Counted from the stretch's first letter, positions 37,150-46,835 are shown. The stretch: DNA of 64,000 nt from Rhizobium sp. NFR03 (GCF_900111275.1 NZ_FOGR01000003.1:372001-436000); one strand, 5' to 3'. The notes: generated by a model not told the origin, from the letters alone. Translations and numbers: made by a program.

Positions 37150-38115
37150 ATGCTATCGACAGACATTGACGAGACCATCCGGTCCATCCGCGATGCATCC
37201 CGTGGTCTCGTGCGGGAACTCGGTTTCCTCGAGCCGACGCTTGCGGGCACGGATCTGGCCCCGTCCGGCGTTCACGCCCTGATCGAGATCGAGGCACATC
37301 CGGCAATGACGGCAGGCGTGCTCTGCACGTTGCTTGGACTGGAGAAATCAAGCGTCAGCCGTCTTGTCCGCAAACTTGTCGATGCGGGAGAGGTCAAGGA
37401 GGAAAGCAGCCATGGAGACGGACGCTCGAAATGCCTGAGCTTGACGACAAAGGGACAGGATACCGTTGCCGCCATCCATGCTTTCGCCACATTGCAGGTT
37501 TCCGCCGCCCTCTCCCGGATGGAGATAGCAGACCGCCTGACGGTGCTCACCGGCCTTCGCACCTATACCGATGCCCTTCATGCCGGCAGGACCGATGCCC
37601 GGGCCATCGAGCGCCCCGCCATCACGATCCAGAGCGGGTATCGATCCGGCATCATCGGCAGATCGACCGAGATACATGCGGCCTTCTATCGTCGGGTCGG
37701 CTTCGGCGCTTACTTCGAGGCCCAGGTCGCCGCAGGATTGGCTGCGTTCGTCCAGAGACTGAACGAGCCGGTCAACGGGCTCTGGTCGGCTGTGGAAAGC
37801 GGAAGAATCGTCGGCACCGTGGCGATCGACGGAGAGGATCTGGGCGAGAGCCTTGCCCATTTGCGATGGTTCATCGTCGATGAAAGGCAACGCGGAAGCG
37901 GCACCGGCCGCCGCCTTTTGAGCGAAGCCCTGTCCTTCTGCGACCGCCTGGGCTTTCGCGAAACGCACCTCTGGACGTTCCGCGGACTGGACGCGGCACG
38001 CCACCTCTACGAGGCCAACGGCTTTGTGCTTGATGACGAACAGCCCGGGCGGCAATGGGGCGAGGACGTCACCGAACAGCGCTTCGTCCGCAAGGCGACC
38101 CGGTCTGGTCCATAG
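37150..38115 (+). CDS. MarR-type regulator fused to a GNAT acetyltransferase domain
   Basis: This protein has 321 residues. Residues 1-140 are a MarR winged-helix domain ([20 protein letters not shown], then [14 protein letters not shown]). Residues 155-321 are a GNAT domain with [21 protein letters not shown] as the acetyl-CoA motif and [10 protein letters not shown]. Such fusions are known in rhizobia and streptomycetes but the acetylated substrate is generally not. ATG 37150 follows GGGGAT. An inverted repeat just upstream suggests autorepression, and it is read away from hppA. Confidence 0.85.
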   Translation: MLSTDIDETIRSIRDASRGLVRELGFLEPTLAGTDLAPSGVHALIEIEAHPAMTAGVLCTLLGLEKSSVSRLVRKLVDAGEVKEESSHGDGRSKCLSLTTKGQDTVAAIHAFATLQVSAALSRMEIADRLTVLTGLRTYTDALHAGRTDARAIERPAITIQSGYRSGIIGRSTEIHAAFYRRVGFGAYFEAQVAAGLAAFVQRLNEPVNGLWSAVESGRIVGTVAIDGEDLGESLAHLRWFIVDERQRGSGTGRRLLSEALSFCDRLGFRETHLWTFRGLDAARHLYEANGFVLDDEQPGRQWGEDVTEQRFVRKATRSGP

Positions 38116-38170
38116 GCAGAATTTGAGACCCGAACACCGGGAACCTCGAAACCTGTCTGAAGCAGGAGGC

Positions 38171-38656
38171 CTACTTCCGCACGTCCGTCCTGAATTGCCG
38201 TGCGATGCGATCGAGGACCGCGTTGACGAGCTTCGGCTCGTCTTCCTCGAAGAAGGCACGGGCGATCTCGACATATTCGGTAACGATGACGGCTACAGGC
38301 ACGTCCTTGCGCTCGGTCAATTCGAACGTGCCGGCACGCAGGATGGCGCGAACGGTCGAGTCGAGACGCGACAGCGCCCAGTCGTCCTGCAGTGCCGCGC
38401 CAATCAACGGGTCGAGCTTGCGCTGGTCGCGCACCACGCCGGAGACGATCGAGCGGAACCACGAGGCATCCGCCTTCAGGTAGGTGTCGCCGTCGATCTC
38501 CTGGCCGAGGCGGTGCGTCTCGTATTCCGCGACGATTTCCAGCACGCCGGTGCCGCCGATATCCATCTGGTAAAGCGCCTGTACGGCGGCAAGACGGGCT
38601 GCGCCGCGCTGGTTCGCCTGCTTGAGCGGCGGCGTCTGTTCGGTCGGAGTGCTCAC
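38171..38656 (-). CDS. nusB: transcription antitermination protein NusB
   Basis: This 161-residue protein has the all-helical NusB fold: [19 protein letters not shown] near the start and a conserved [23 protein letters not shown] and [12 protein letters not shown]. NusB binds boxA RNA with S10 for antitermination in rRNA operons. It is coupled to ribH by a four-base overlap, the order found in many proteobacteria. Confidence 0.96.
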   Translation of the reverse strand: MSTPTEQTPPLKQANQRGAARLAAVQALYQMDIGGTGVLEIVAEYETHRLGQEIDGDTYLKADASWFRSIVSGVVRDQRKLDPLIGAALQDDWALSRLDSTVRAILRAGTFELTERKDVPVAVIVTEYVEIARAFFEEDEPKLVNAVLDRIARQFRTDVRK

Positions 38657-39114
38657 TGTTCGCCTCCGAGTTTGGCTTTCAACGCAATCATGGTCAGGGC
38701 CGCGCGCGCGGCAAAGCCGCCCTTGTCGCCCTCGGACTTACGGGCGCGAACCCAGGCCTGCTCGTCGTTCTCGACGGTCAGAATGCCGTTGCCGATGGCA
38801 AGGCTTTCGCTCACGGTCAGGTCCATGATGGCGCGGCAGCTCTCGTTGGCGACGATGTCGAAGTGATAGGTCTCGCCGCGAATGACCATGCCGAGCGCGA
38901 CGAAGCCGTCATATTCGGTGGCGCCGTTGTCGATGCCGTCGAGCGCCATGGCGATTGCGCCGGGGATTTCGAGTGCGCCAGGCACGGTCACGACGTCATA
39001 GGTGGCGCCGGCATCCTTCAGCGCGGAGGTCGCGCCGTCGAGCAGCGCATCTGCCATGTCGTCGTAGAAGCGGGCCTCGACGATGAGGATATGGGGCTTG
39101 CCGCTTTCGGCCAT
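38653..39114 (-). CDS. ribH: 6,7-dimethyl-8-ribityllumazine synthase
   Basis: This 153-residue enzyme makes lumazine, the last precursor of riboflavin. It has [12 protein letters not shown] at the start, [15 protein letters not shown] and [19 protein letters not shown], with the catalytic His. The start is ATG 39114; the frame extends upstream without support. The riboflavin synthase and RibD genes lie 0.7 kb away, split from it by a GNAT gene on the other strand. Confidence 0.95.
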   Translation of the reverse strand: MAESGKPHILIVEARFYDDMADALLDGATSALKDAGATYDVVTVPGALEIPGAIAMALDGIDNGATEYDGFVALGMVIRGETYHFDIVANESCRAIMDLTVSESLAIGNGILTVENDEQAWVRARKSEGDKGGFAARAALTMIALKAKLGGEQ

Positions 39115-39284
39115 CGGTTCACCTGTCTGGAAATAGAGGCAAAATGGAATGTGGAAATTGCCGGTCGCTTTGCCGGCAGAGGCACGGGTCAAACCACGAC
39201 AAGGCCGGAATGGCAAGCCTTTTCCAGTTCGGGCAACGCAGGGCAGCTTTGCGACAGGCGCGATTCGCGTTTAAGAGGGATATC

Positions 39285-39803
39285 ATGCAAACCGTCCCCA
39301 TCCTCGAGACGCCCCGCCTCATCCTCCGCCCCTATCGCCGCGACGACTTCCCGGCCTATGCCGCCCTCTTTGCCGATCCGCAGGTCGTTCGCTTCATCGG
39401 CGGCGTTCCGTTCTCGCGGGAGCAGGCGTGGACGCGGTTTCTGCGGCAGGTCGGCATGTGGCATTATTTCGGCTTCGGCTTCTTCGCTCTGCAAGACCGG
39501 GAGAGCGGGGCCTTTATCGGCGAGGCTGGCTTTCACGATCTGCACCGGGTCATCCAGCCCTCGCTCGAAGGCACGATGGAGACCGGATGGGCTCTCTCGC
39601 CGGCAGCTCACGGCCGAGGCTATGCCACCGAGGCGGTGTCGGCCGCCTTGAGGTGGGGCGAACAGACCTATCCCAAGGGCCGCCGCACCTGCCTGATCGA
39701 TCTCGGCAATATCGCATCTCTGCGTGTTGCCACCAAGCTCGGGTTCCGGGAGACGGCCCGCACGGTCTATCACGGCGCGCAGGTCGTTCTTTGCGAGCGG
39801 TAG
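39285..39803 (+). CDS. GNAT acetyltransferase, RimJ/RimL type
   Basis: This 172-residue protein has the RimJ/RimL-like start TPRLILRPYRRDDFPAYAA and the acetyl-CoA motif WALSPAAHGRGYATEAV. It ends in VATKLGFRETART. Members acetylate small molecules or protein N-termini, and the substrate is unknown. The start at ATG 39285 follows an AGAGGG site. It runs against the riboflavin genes. Confidence 0.88.
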   Translation: MQTVPILETPRLILRPYRRDDFPAYAALFADPQVVRFIGGVPFSREQAWTRFLRQVGMWHYFGFGFFALQDRESGAFIGEAGFHDLHRVIQPSLEGTMETGWALSPAAHGRGYATEAVSAALRWGEQTYPKGRRTCLIDLGNIASLRVATKLGFRETARTVYHGAQVVLCER

Positions 39804-39819
39804 ACCGCTACGGAGTGCG

Positions 39820-40437
39820 TCAGATACCCTTTGCAGGGAAGTCGGCAAGACGCGCGGCATAGCGCGCCATCGTGTCCACCTCGAAATTGACTCGGTCGCC
39901 CGCCTTCCGCTCGCCCCAGGTGGTGACCTCCAGCGAGTGGCGGATCAGGAGCACATCGAATTCCGTGCCATTGACGGCGTTGACGGTCAGCGACGTCCCG
40001 TCGAGCGCGACGGAGCCCTTGGGAGCCACGAAGCGTGCGAGGTGTTCGGGTGCGTTCAGCCGAAAGCGGGTGGCCTCCCCTTCCGCTTCCACCGAGAGAA
40101 TCTCGGCCGTGCCGTCGATATGGCCGGATACGATGTGACCGCCCAGTTCGTCGCCGATCTTCAGCGCCCGCTCCAGATTGACCCGCGCGCCGGACGACCA
40201 GCCGGCGATTGTCGTCAGCCGCAGCGCCTCTTCCCACGCTTCCACTTCGAACCAGCGCTCATTTGCTCCGGCCTCCGGCAGTGCCGTTACGGTCAGGCAG
40301 ACGCCGGAATGCGAGATGGACGCGCCGATATCGATTGTGGCGGGATCGTAGGCCGTCGCGACCCGCAGCCGAACGCCCTCATCGAGCGGCGTCACGCTTG
40401 CGACCCTGCCGATGTCAGTCACGATGCCGGTGAACAT
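39820..40437 (-). CDS. ribE: riboflavin synthase alpha chain
   Basis: This 205-residue protein shows the two tandem lumazine-binding repeats: MFTGIVTDIGRV with HSGVCLTVT, then GGHIVSGHIDGT with DGTSLTVNAV. It turns two lumazines into riboflavin. Its ATG shares one base with the ribD stop (TGATG), so translation is coupled. Confidence 0.95.
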   Translation of the reverse strand: MFTGIVTDIGRVASVTPLDEGVRLRVATAYDPATIDIGASISHSGVCLTVTALPEAGANERWFEVEAWEEALRLTTIAGWSSGARVNLERALKIGDELGGHIVSGHIDGTAEILSVEAEGEATRFRLNAPEHLARFVAPKGSVALDGTSLTVNAVNGTEFDVLLIRHSLEVTTWGERKAGDRVNFEVDTMARYAARLADFPAKGI

Positions 40438-41636
40438 CAGGGTGTCCTCTCGTAAATATCCAGGTGGTCAGGCCCGAAGGCTTCGCCAGACGTATGCACG
40501 AATGGCGCCCGTACAAGACCGGGGCGGATGGGCGATGCGATTCCGTCAGCGCCAATGGTCGGTGAGCCGGTGAAAAGAAGGAGACGATCGACCATATCCG
40601 CTTCGAGGAAAGAGGCTGCGGTACTTGCGCCCCCCTCCACAAGAAGCGAGGAAAGGCCCCGGCTGGCAAGCGCCGGGAGCAGCAGATCGAGGCGGCGCGG
40701 ATCCCACTCGAGCACCTCGACGCCGAGCGCCGACAGGGCATCGGCGCGGGCCTGCCGCCCGTCGGCGTCCGCATCTCCATCTTCCGATGACAGCACCCCG
40801 CCAACGGCGATAACCGGAACCTGACGAGCCGTACGAGCGAGCTTGCTATCGGGCGAAAGCCGCAGGTTTGCATCCAGCACGATGCGTATCGGCGAACGGT
40901 CCTCAAGACCGGGCAATCGCACCGTCAGTTCAGGATCATCGGCCCCAACCGTTCCGATGCCGACCAGAATACCGTCCGAGCGGGCGCGCAGATGCTGCAC
41001 GTAGTTCCGGCTTTCCGGGCCAGTGATGGCCACCTGTCCCTGTCCCGGACCCAGTGCACGGGAGCCGATCATGCCGTCGCGCGAAAGCGCAAGCTTCAGC
41101 GTGACATGCGGACGGCCGACGCGTTTGCGCATGAGATAGGCTTCGAGTGCGCGCTCGCCCTGCGCCGCCAGGACGCCCGTTTCCACGGCGATGCCGGCCT
41201 CGCGCAGCATGGCGATGCCGCGACCGGAAACGCGGATATCAGGATCCACGACGGACACGACGACGCGGGCGACACCCGCCTTGATCAGGGCATCGGCACA
41301 GGGCGGCGTATGTCCGTGGTGGGAGCAGGGTTCGAGCGTGACATAGGCGGTAGCGCCGCGCGCGGCCTCTCCGGCTTGCGCCAGCGCTTGCGTTTCCGCA
41401 TGCGGACGGCCGCCGGGTGCGGTAACGGCAGCGGCGATAACGCGCGGGCCGTCCCCGTCTTCTCGCACGATCAGGCAGCCGACCGACGGGTTGCTGCCCG
41501 TAAAGCCCAGATTGCCGGCGCCGACCGCGATCGCTTCCGCCATCAGCTGCTCGTCCGCCGGCACGCCGGGGGCCAAGCCGACGCCGCCCGCGTCGTCGGC
41601 GGCATCATCGGCTTTCTGGTCGTCGGTGGGCGTCAT
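40437..41636 (-). CDS. ribD: bifunctional pyrimidine deaminase/reductase RibD
   Basis: This 399-residue protein has an N-terminal zinc deaminase domain (RPHAETQALAQAG and EPCSHHGHTPPCADAL) and a C-terminal NADPH reductase domain (KLALSRDGMIG, LLVEGGAS, GPDHLDIYE). Together they do two steps of riboflavin synthesis. A ~30-residue Ala/Gly/Asp-rich tail precedes the first domain. It lies between nrdR and ribE, 15 bases after nrdR, all on one strand. Confidence 0.95.
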   Translation of the reverse strand: MTPTDDQKADDAADDAGGVGLAPGVPADEQLMAEAIAVGAGNLGFTGSNPSVGCLIVREDGDGPRVIAAAVTAPGGRPHAETQALAQAGEAARGATAYVTLEPCSHHGHTPPCADALIKAGVARVVVSVVDPDIRVSGRGIAMLREAGIAVETGVLAAQGERALEAYLMRKRVGRPHVTLKLALSRDGMIGSRALGPGQGQVAITGPESRNYVQHLRARSDGILVGIGTVGADDPELTVRLPGLEDRSPIRIVLDANLRLSPDSKLARTARQVPVIAVGGVLSSEDGDADADGRQARADALSALGVEVLEWDPRRLDLLLPALASRGLSSLLVEGGASTAASFLEADMVDRLLLFTGSPTIGADGIASPIRPGLVRAPFVHTSGEAFGPDHLDIYERTP

Positions 41637-41651
41637 ATCTCGGGTTTCCGG

Positions 41652-42125
41652 TCAGGCGCCGGGGTCACGGGCGATCTTGGCGGAGAGCTCCGCCATCACC
41701 TTCTCGAAATCCTCCGCATAGGAGAAATCCCGATAGACGGAGGCATAGCGCACGAAGGCGACGTCATCGAGTGCCTTCAGCGCTTCCAGCACCTGCAGGC
41801 CGATTTCCTCCGAAGCGATCTCGCTTTCGCCCGAGCTCTCCAGCCGCCGGACGATGCCGGAAACGGCCCGCTCGATCCGCTCGCGTTCCACCGGCCGCTT
41901 GCGCAGCGCGATCTCGAACGAACGCATCAGCTTCTCCCGGTCGAAAGGCGCCTTCCGACCGGTCTTCTTCAGCACCATAAGCTCGCGCAATTGCACGCGC
42001 TCGAACGTGGTGAAGCGCCCGCCGCAATCCGGACAGATACGGCGGCGGCGAATGGCCGCCCCGTCTTCCGCAGGTCTGGAATCCTTGACCTGGCTATCTT
42101 CCGATCCGCAAAAAGGGCAGCGCAT
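41652..42125 (-). CDS. nrdR: ribonucleotide reductase repressor NrdR
   Basis: This 157-residue protein has the zinc ribbon [17 protein letters not shown]...[13 protein letters not shown] and the ATP-cone domain ([17 protein letters not shown]). NrdR represses nrd genes according to the ATP/dATP level. It starts 12 bases after the glyA stop and leads into ribD, the common alphaproteobacterial glyA-nrdR-ribD order. Confidence 0.96.
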   Translation of the reverse strand: MRCPFCGSEDSQVKDSRPAEDGAAIRRRRICPDCGGRFTTFERVQLRELMVLKKTGRKAPFDREKLMRSFEIALRKRPVERERIERAVSGIVRRLESSGESEIASEEIGLQVLEALKALDDVAFVRYASVYRDFSYAEDFEKVMAELSAKIARDPGA

Positions 42126-42137
42126 GGCGTAACGGCC

Positions 42138-43436
42138 TTACAGGTAGCCGTACATCGGGAAGCGGCCCGTCAGTGCCACGACCTTTTCGCGCACGCCGGC
42201 TTCCACAGCCGCATTGCCCTCATCGGAATTCGCGGCCTTCAGGCCATCCAGCGTCTCGACGATCAGGTTGCCGATTTCGCGGAATTCGGCTTCCTTGAAA
42301 CCACGCGTCGTGCCGGCCGGGGTGCCGAGGCGCACGCCGGATGTCACGAAAGGCTTTTCCGGATCGAAGGGAATGCCGTTCTTGTTGCAGGTGATGTAGG
42401 CGCGGCCGAGAGCCGCCTCCGCTCGCTTGCCCGTCGCGTTCTTCTTGCGAAGATCGACCAGCATCAGGTGGTTGTCGGTGCCGCCGGAGACGATATCGAG
42501 ACCGCCATCGACCAGCGTCTGCGAAAGCGTCTTGGCATTCTTGACGATCTGGGCCGCATAGTCCTTGAACTCTGGCTTCAACGCCTCGCCGAAGGCAACC
42601 GCCTTCGCCGCGATGACGTGCATCAGAGGGCCGCCCTGAAGGCCGGGGAAGACGGCCGAGTTGAACTTCTTCGCCAGATCCTCATCATTGGTGAGGATCA
42701 TGCCGCCACGCGGGCCGCGAAGCGACTTGTGCGTCGTCGTGGTGGCGACGTGGCAATGCGGGAACGGCGACGGGTGCTGACCACCGGCAACCAGACCGGC
42801 GATGTGCGCCATGTCGACCATCAGCCACGCACCGACCTCGTCGGCGATCTCGCGGAAACGCTTCCAGTCCCAGATGCGCGAATAGGCGGTGCCGCCGGCG
42901 ATGATCAGCTTCGGCTTGTGCTTGCGCGCGCTTTCGGCCACGGCATCCATGTCGAGAAGGTGATCTTCCTCGCGCACGCCATAGGAGACGACGTTAAACC
43001 ACTTGCCGGACATGTTGACCGGCGACCCATGCGTCAGGTGCCCGCCCGAGTTCAGGTCGAGGCCCATGAAGGTATCGCCCGGCTGCAACAGCGCCAGGAA
43101 CACGGCCTGGTTCATCTGCGAGCCGGAATTGGGCTGCACATTGGCGAAGTTGACGCCGAACAGCTGCTTCGCCCGGTCGATCGCCAGTTCCTCGGCGATA
43201 TCGACGAACTGGCAGCCGCCATAATAGCGCTTGCCCGGATAGCCCTCGGCATATTTGTTGGTCATGATCGAGCCCTGCGCTTCCAGCACGGCGCGCGAGA
43301 CGATGTTTTCAGAGGCGATCAGCTCGATCTCGTGGCGCTGGCGACCCAGCTCCTTCTCGATCGCACCGAAAATATCCGGGTCGCTATCGGCGAGAGACCG
43401 GTTGAAGAAGACGTCGTTGGCGGCTGTATCGCTCAT
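42138..43436 (-). CDS. glyA: serine hydroxymethyltransferase
   Basis: This 432-residue PLP enzyme converts serine and tetrahydrofolate into glycine and methylene-tetrahydrofolate. The PLP lysine lies in [14 protein letters not shown], and the [20 protein letters not shown] and [13 protein letters not shown] motifs are intact. ATG 43436 (MSDTAAND) has a strong AGGAG site; ATG 43463 adds nine unsupported residues. It probably heads the run that includes nrdR, ribD and ribE. Confidence 0.96.
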   Translation of the reverse strand: MSDTAANDVFFNRSLADSDPDIFGAIEKELGRQRHEIELIASENIVSRAVLEAQGSIMTNKYAEGYPGKRYYGGCQFVDIAEELAIDRAKQLFGVNFANVQPNSGSQMNQAVFLALLQPGDTFMGLDLNSGGHLTHGSPVNMSGKWFNVVSYGVREEDHLLDMDAVAESARKHKPKLIIAGGTAYSRIWDWKRFREIADEVGAWLMVDMAHIAGLVAGGQHPSPFPHCHVATTTTHKSLRGPRGGMILTNDEDLAKKFNSAVFPGLQGGPLMHVIAAKAVAFGEALKPEFKDYAAQIVKNAKTLSQTLVDGGLDIVSGGTDNHLMLVDLRKKNATGKRAEAALGRAYITCNKNGIPFDPEKPFVTSGVRLGTPAGTTRGFKEAEFREIGNLIVETLDGLKAANSDEGNAAVEAGVREKVVALTGRFPMYGYL

Positions 43437-43580
43437 GATCAGGCTCCTGTGGGGCGGTGGCACGGTGTTTATCTCCCTCGCATGCCAAGGGCAACCCGCG
43501 CCCCGCGTTTTGCGCCATTTGCCGCGGCGTCTGCGCTATGGGGGGGAGATCCTGTGATCGTTGCTTCAGAATGCCTTGGG

Positions 43581-43976
43581 TTAGGATGCCAACACGAGCG
43601 TCAGATCGGTCGAAGCCACCGGTTCATTCAGACGGCCTTCAGCGATTGCCACAATGGTCTCGAGAACCGACCGCATGTCATGCAGAACGTGACTGTTCCA
43701 GAACCGCGCAACATTCCAGCCATTGGCAACCATATACGCGTTCCTTACCCGATCGTAATCGCTGCCCGCATGCTGATGACCGTCAACCTCCACGACAAGA
43801 CGAATGTCCCGGCAGGCAAAATCCGCGAAGTACCGATCGATCGCCAGCTGCCGCACGAACTTCAGGCCGTTCAACCGACGTCCGCGCAGTTCGCTCCACA
43901 ACAGGCGCTCGGCATTGTTATCCGCTTGGCGCAGTGTGCGTGCCCGCTCCGTTCTCGTCTCGTTCGGCCCTCGCAT
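43581..43976 (-). CDS. DUF559 endonuclease-like protein
   Basis: This 131-residue protein has the DUF559 core (Vsr-like restriction endonuclease fold): LLWSELRGRRLNGLKFVRQ, then FADFACRDIRLVVEVDGHQH and VARFWNSHVL. The Asp/Glu in the last two segments may form a nuclease site. The family is widespread and single-copy, often next to housekeeping genes, and no function is proven. ATG 43976 has an excellent GGAGG site; the longer frame upstream enters the repeat region. Confidence 0.8.
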   Translation of the reverse strand: MRGPNETRTERARTLRQADNNAERLLWSELRGRRLNGLKFVRQLAIDRYFADFACRDIRLVVEVDGHQHAGSDYDRVRNAYMVANGWNVARFWNSHVLHDMRSVLETIVAIAEGRLNEPVASTDLTLVLAS

Positions 43977-44065
43977 GCGCCCTCCGCTTCGGGGCTGCCC
44001 ACCTCTGTGGCAGAAGAAGCCCATGCTGCGACGTTGATGAGGGGAATGCAACCGCAACCACACGT

Positions 44066-44192
44066 TTCTTCTCCCCGTCAGAACGGGGAGAAGATGCCGG
44101 CAGGCAGATGAGGGGCAGACGTCAGCTCAAACCACAAGCGCTGCGGATGGCCCCTCACCCTAGCCCTCTCCCCGCCTGCGGGGAGAGGGGAC
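44066..44192. repeat. RIME1-like rhizobial intergenic mosaic element
   Basis: Two palindromes are joined by a mixed stretch: CTTCTCCCCGT with ACGGGGAGAAG (44068-44093) and CCCTCTCCCCGC with GCGGGGAGAGGG (44164-44189). The linker starts with GATGCCGGCAGGCAGATGAGGGG. This is the layout described for RIME1 elements in Rhizobium and Sinorhizobium. It fills most of the 342-base gap between the DUF559 and L,D-transpeptidase genes. On the rest of that gap only the terminator at 44262 was seen. Confidence 0.75.
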
Positions 44193-44261
44193 GTGGCCCA
44201 CACATCGTTGAGCGCGTAGGAAGCGTGTGGCAGCCGGATGAGGAGCAGCTTGATACGTTCA

Positions 44262-44298
44262 AACAAAAACGGCCGCACTCCCAGGAAGCGCGGCCGTC
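44262..44298 (-). terminator. terminator for the L,D-transpeptidase gene
   Basis: ACGGCCGC (44269-44276) pairs with GCGGCCGT (44290-44297); on the minus strand the stem is followed by a T-run (TTTTTG). Confidence 0.85.
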
Positions 44299-44318
44299 GA
44301 AATCTTCATAAAAAATGC

Positions 44319-45641
44319 TTACTGCGCGATGCCGCCGTCGAGGCCGCCGGTGACAGGCTCGATGCCGGTGGTCGTCTGGAGCGCCAGTTCCTGTTCGCCG
44401 TCCATCTGGTAGATGTCGTCGCGGAACTGCACGACGCCGTCCTTGGCAGCCCAGGCCGTGATGTACTTGAAGTAGACGGGCACTTCGACCGCGAGCTTGA
44501 TGGGGTTGTTCTGGCCTGAGCGGATGGTCGCCTCGATCTGGCTGCGGGACCAGCCGGGCGTGTCGCGCAGGAGCCAGGTCGTGAGGTCGCGCACGTTCTG
44601 CACACGCACGCAGCCGGAGCTTTCGAAGCGCGCGAGCTTGTTGAACAGGCCCTGCGACGGCGTGTCGTGCATGTATTCGTTGTTCGGGTTGTGGAAGTTG
44701 ATCTTCGTCGATGCCATGGCGTTGATCTTGCCGGGGTCCTGACGGAACGTCAGGTTCGGGGCCTTTTCGGCGTTCCAGTCGATCGTTTCCGGCGAGACCT
44801 CGTTGCCCTGCCCGTCGATAAGGCGGATGGCGTTCTTCTTGAGGTATTCTGGGTCCTTGCGCATCAAAGGCACGATGTCCTTCTCGACGATCGAGCGCGG
44901 CGCGGTCCAGTACGGGTTGAGGATGACCTCATAGATCTTCGAATTGATGATGTGCGTCGGGCGCGACAGGCGGCCGACGATTGCCGTATGGCGCTGAACC
45001 ACGCGGCCGTTCTCTACCGCCTCGATATAGGCTGCGGGAATGTTGACCACGACGTGACGCATGCCAAGGTCGCCCGACATGGACTGCAGGCGCACGAGAT
45101 TGGTGTTCAGCTGCTGCAGGCGCACATTCGCCGAAATGTTCAAAGCCTTCAGCGAATATTCGCCGAGAACGCCATCGGGCGGAAGACCGTGGCGGGCCTG
45201 GAAGCGCTTCACGGCGCCATCCACATAGCTGTCGAAGCTGTTCGACATGCCGGCCGATTGATCGAGATCGCCGGCAGCGATCAGATGCTGACGCAGCGCC
45301 TGCACCGACGGGTCGGAAACGCCAAGCTCCAGCCGCTGCGACGGATTGACCTCGGGCCAACCGCCGGCCGACACGATGCGCTGATACTGACCGATCGCCG
45401 TCTGCGTGTTGTAGATGGTCTCCATGCTGAAGATCGGATTGTTGGACGACACCGCGAGCGCGGTGCGCGAGGCCTGTGCGTCGAACTGGTCGTCCCACAC
45501 GCCGCGGCGCGGTGCGTTGATGATGTCCACAAGCGCGTCCTGCGCGAACGCACCACCGGCCCAGGCTGCCGCGCCAAGCGTGGCGGCGGAGCGCAGGAAG
45601 GCGCGGCGGCTATGAGCATCGATTCCGTTTTTCTTCGACAT
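44319..45641 (-). CDS. L,D-transpeptidase (YkuD domain), Tat-exported
   Basis: This 440-residue protein has a twin-arginine signal (SRRAFLRSAATLGAAAWAGG). A peptidoglycan-binding domain follows (VDGAVKRFQARHGLPPDGVLG, about 160-185), then a YkuD catalytic domain ending HDTPSQGLFNKLARFESSGC, with the active-site Cys at about 344. It makes 3-3 or 3-3-like cross-links in peptidoglycan, or links proteins to it, in the periplasm. The start is ATG 45641. The upstream gene encodes an LdtR-like regulator, as in Liberibacter, where LdtR controls the ldtP transpeptidase. Confidence 0.9.
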   Translation of the reverse strand: MSKKNGIDAHSRRAFLRSAATLGAAAWAGGAFAQDALVDIINAPRRGVWDDQFDAQASRTALAVSSNNPIFSMETIYNTQTAIGQYQRIVSAGGWPEVNPSQRLELGVSDPSVQALRQHLIAAGDLDQSAGMSNSFDSYVDGAVKRFQARHGLPPDGVLGEYSLKALNISANVRLQQLNTNLVRLQSMSGDLGMRHVVVNIPAAYIEAVENGRVVQRHTAIVGRLSRPTHIINSKIYEVILNPYWTAPRSIVEKDIVPLMRKDPEYLKKNAIRLIDGQGNEVSPETIDWNAEKAPNLTFRQDPGKINAMASTKINFHNPNNEYMHDTPSQGLFNKLARFESSGCVRVQNVRDLTTWLLRDTPGWSRSQIEATIRSGQNNPIKLAVEVPVYFKYITAWAAKDGVVQFRDDIYQMDGEQELALQTTTGIEPVTGGLDGGIAQ

Positions 45642-46138
45642 GATCCCTACCATCAGATGCTGCGAGGCGAATTTCGCCTTCAGCGCTATCACGATTACGG
45701 TTAACAAAGGCGAACCTACCCGGAGCGGGCTTGGCGCCTCGGCGGACGAAGAGGTCCTGAAGACCCCGCGACTGCGTGCGCACCAGCGCCGGAAACCGTT
45801 TGACCGACCCACGATACGGGCCGGTTTTTCAGCATTTCACGTCCCATACCAATATGGCCAAACGGTGTCACACAACCAGTGGGAAAGGGCCTCAAAGCAC
45901 CGGGAGGCAAGGTACTGCGTCCTTCCTGCAACAACCTTGGCCGCCTTGATTTCAGGGCCATACCGGACATCGGGAAAACGCCGCAACACCCTGACCTCAA
46001 GCCTGCATCACGACCGTTGACAACATCGTGACGGTGCACGTTGAGGCTGCGATCTTCCCGCGCTTCCGCCAGACATGAGAAAGGCCGGACGCCATCCCGC
46101 GCCCGGCCTGTTCAAAGAGGATCGTATACCGTCGTGCT
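45642..46138. other. 497-base control region between ldtR and the L,D-transpeptidase gene
   Basis: There is no gene. It holds the ldtR terminator (46079-46111) and a perfect short repeat CCATA-CCAA-TATGG (45844-45857), which could be an operator. The rest should contain the promoter of the transpeptidase, but no clear -35/-10 pair was found. Confidence 0.45.
46079..46111 (-). terminator. possible terminator after the LdtR-like gene
   Basis: AGGCCGG (46082-46088) and CCGGCCT (46103-46109) form a GC-rich stem. On the minus strand it is followed by TTTCTC, a weak T-run. Confidence 0.6.
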
Positions 46139-46675
46139 TTACATGCGATAGGCGATCGAGTCGTTCCAGAAGCGGTCAAGGCGCTGGAGCAGCTTGTTCA
46201 TCTGGCTGAACTCGTCGGTGCCGATGCCGCCGACCTTGTGGATCGAGCCGATGTGACGCTCATAAAGCTTGGCCACCGTCTCGGCGATGCCCTGACCGTC
46301 TTCCGTCAGGCTGATGCGGACGGAACGGCGGTCGATGCGCGAGCGCTGGTGGTTGATGAAGCCGAGGTCGACGAGCTTCTTGACGTTGTAGGATACGTTG
46401 GAGCCGAGGTAGTAACCCCGCGAGCGCAGCTCGCCTGCCGTCAGTTCCGAGTTGCCGATGTTGAAGAGGAGAAGCGCCTGGACGGCGTTGACGTCGCTGC
46501 GGCCCTGCCGGTCGAATTCGTCCTTGATGACGTCGAGCAGGCGACGGTGCAGGCGCTCGACGAGGTGGAGCGATTCCATGTACAGGGAGCGGATCGCATC
46601 TTCCTGCGGGTCTTTGTGAGCAACGGTGTTGCCCGAGCTATTGGAAGAAGCCTGTGCCTTGAGCTTGGTGTTCAT
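46139..46675 (-). CDS. ldtR: MarR-family regulator, LdtR-like
   Basis: This 178-residue protein has a MarR winged-helix domain: VQALLLFNIGNSELTAGELRSRGYYLGSNVSYNVKKLVDLGFI, here given only in part as family-typical, and DRRSVRISLTEDGQGIA. In Liberibacter, LdtR (a MarR-type factor) activates the neighbouring L,D-transpeptidase gene and its own. The same neighbour order here makes LdtR the best name. A Ser/Asn-rich N-terminal tail precedes the domain. The ATG follows a GAGAGAGACC stretch; the control region upstream holds an ATACGTAT palindrome. Confidence 0.75.
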   Translation of the reverse strand: MNTKLKAQASSNSSGNTVAHKDPQEDAIRSLYMESLHLVERLHRRLLDVIKDEFDRQGRSDVNAVQALLLFNIGNSELTAGELRSRGYYLGSNVSYNVKKLVDLGFINHQRSRIDRRSVRISLTEDGQGIAETVAKLYERHIGSIHKVGGIGTDEFSQMNKLLQRLDRFWNDSIAYRM

Positions 46676-46835
46676 GATGACGGTCTCTCTCTGTTTTGGT
46701 GGCGGTGGTTATGTTTTCCCGCCTTGAGGGAGACACTATCGAATACGTATAAAATTCTACTTAAACCGCAGCCTTAACATGAGCTTACCATTGGCGGCAT
46801 CTGTGTCAGGGTGAATCAAATCTTGCACCCCGCTG

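Noticed and set aside
40992-44111. 1039-residue plus-strand frame over ribD, nrdR and glyA
   Set aside because: It is antisense to three clear genes with intact motifs; long shadow frames are common in GC-rich DNA.
44066-44192. CRISPR array
   Set aside because: The palindromes differ from each other and there are no regular spacers; the RIME1 layout explains them.
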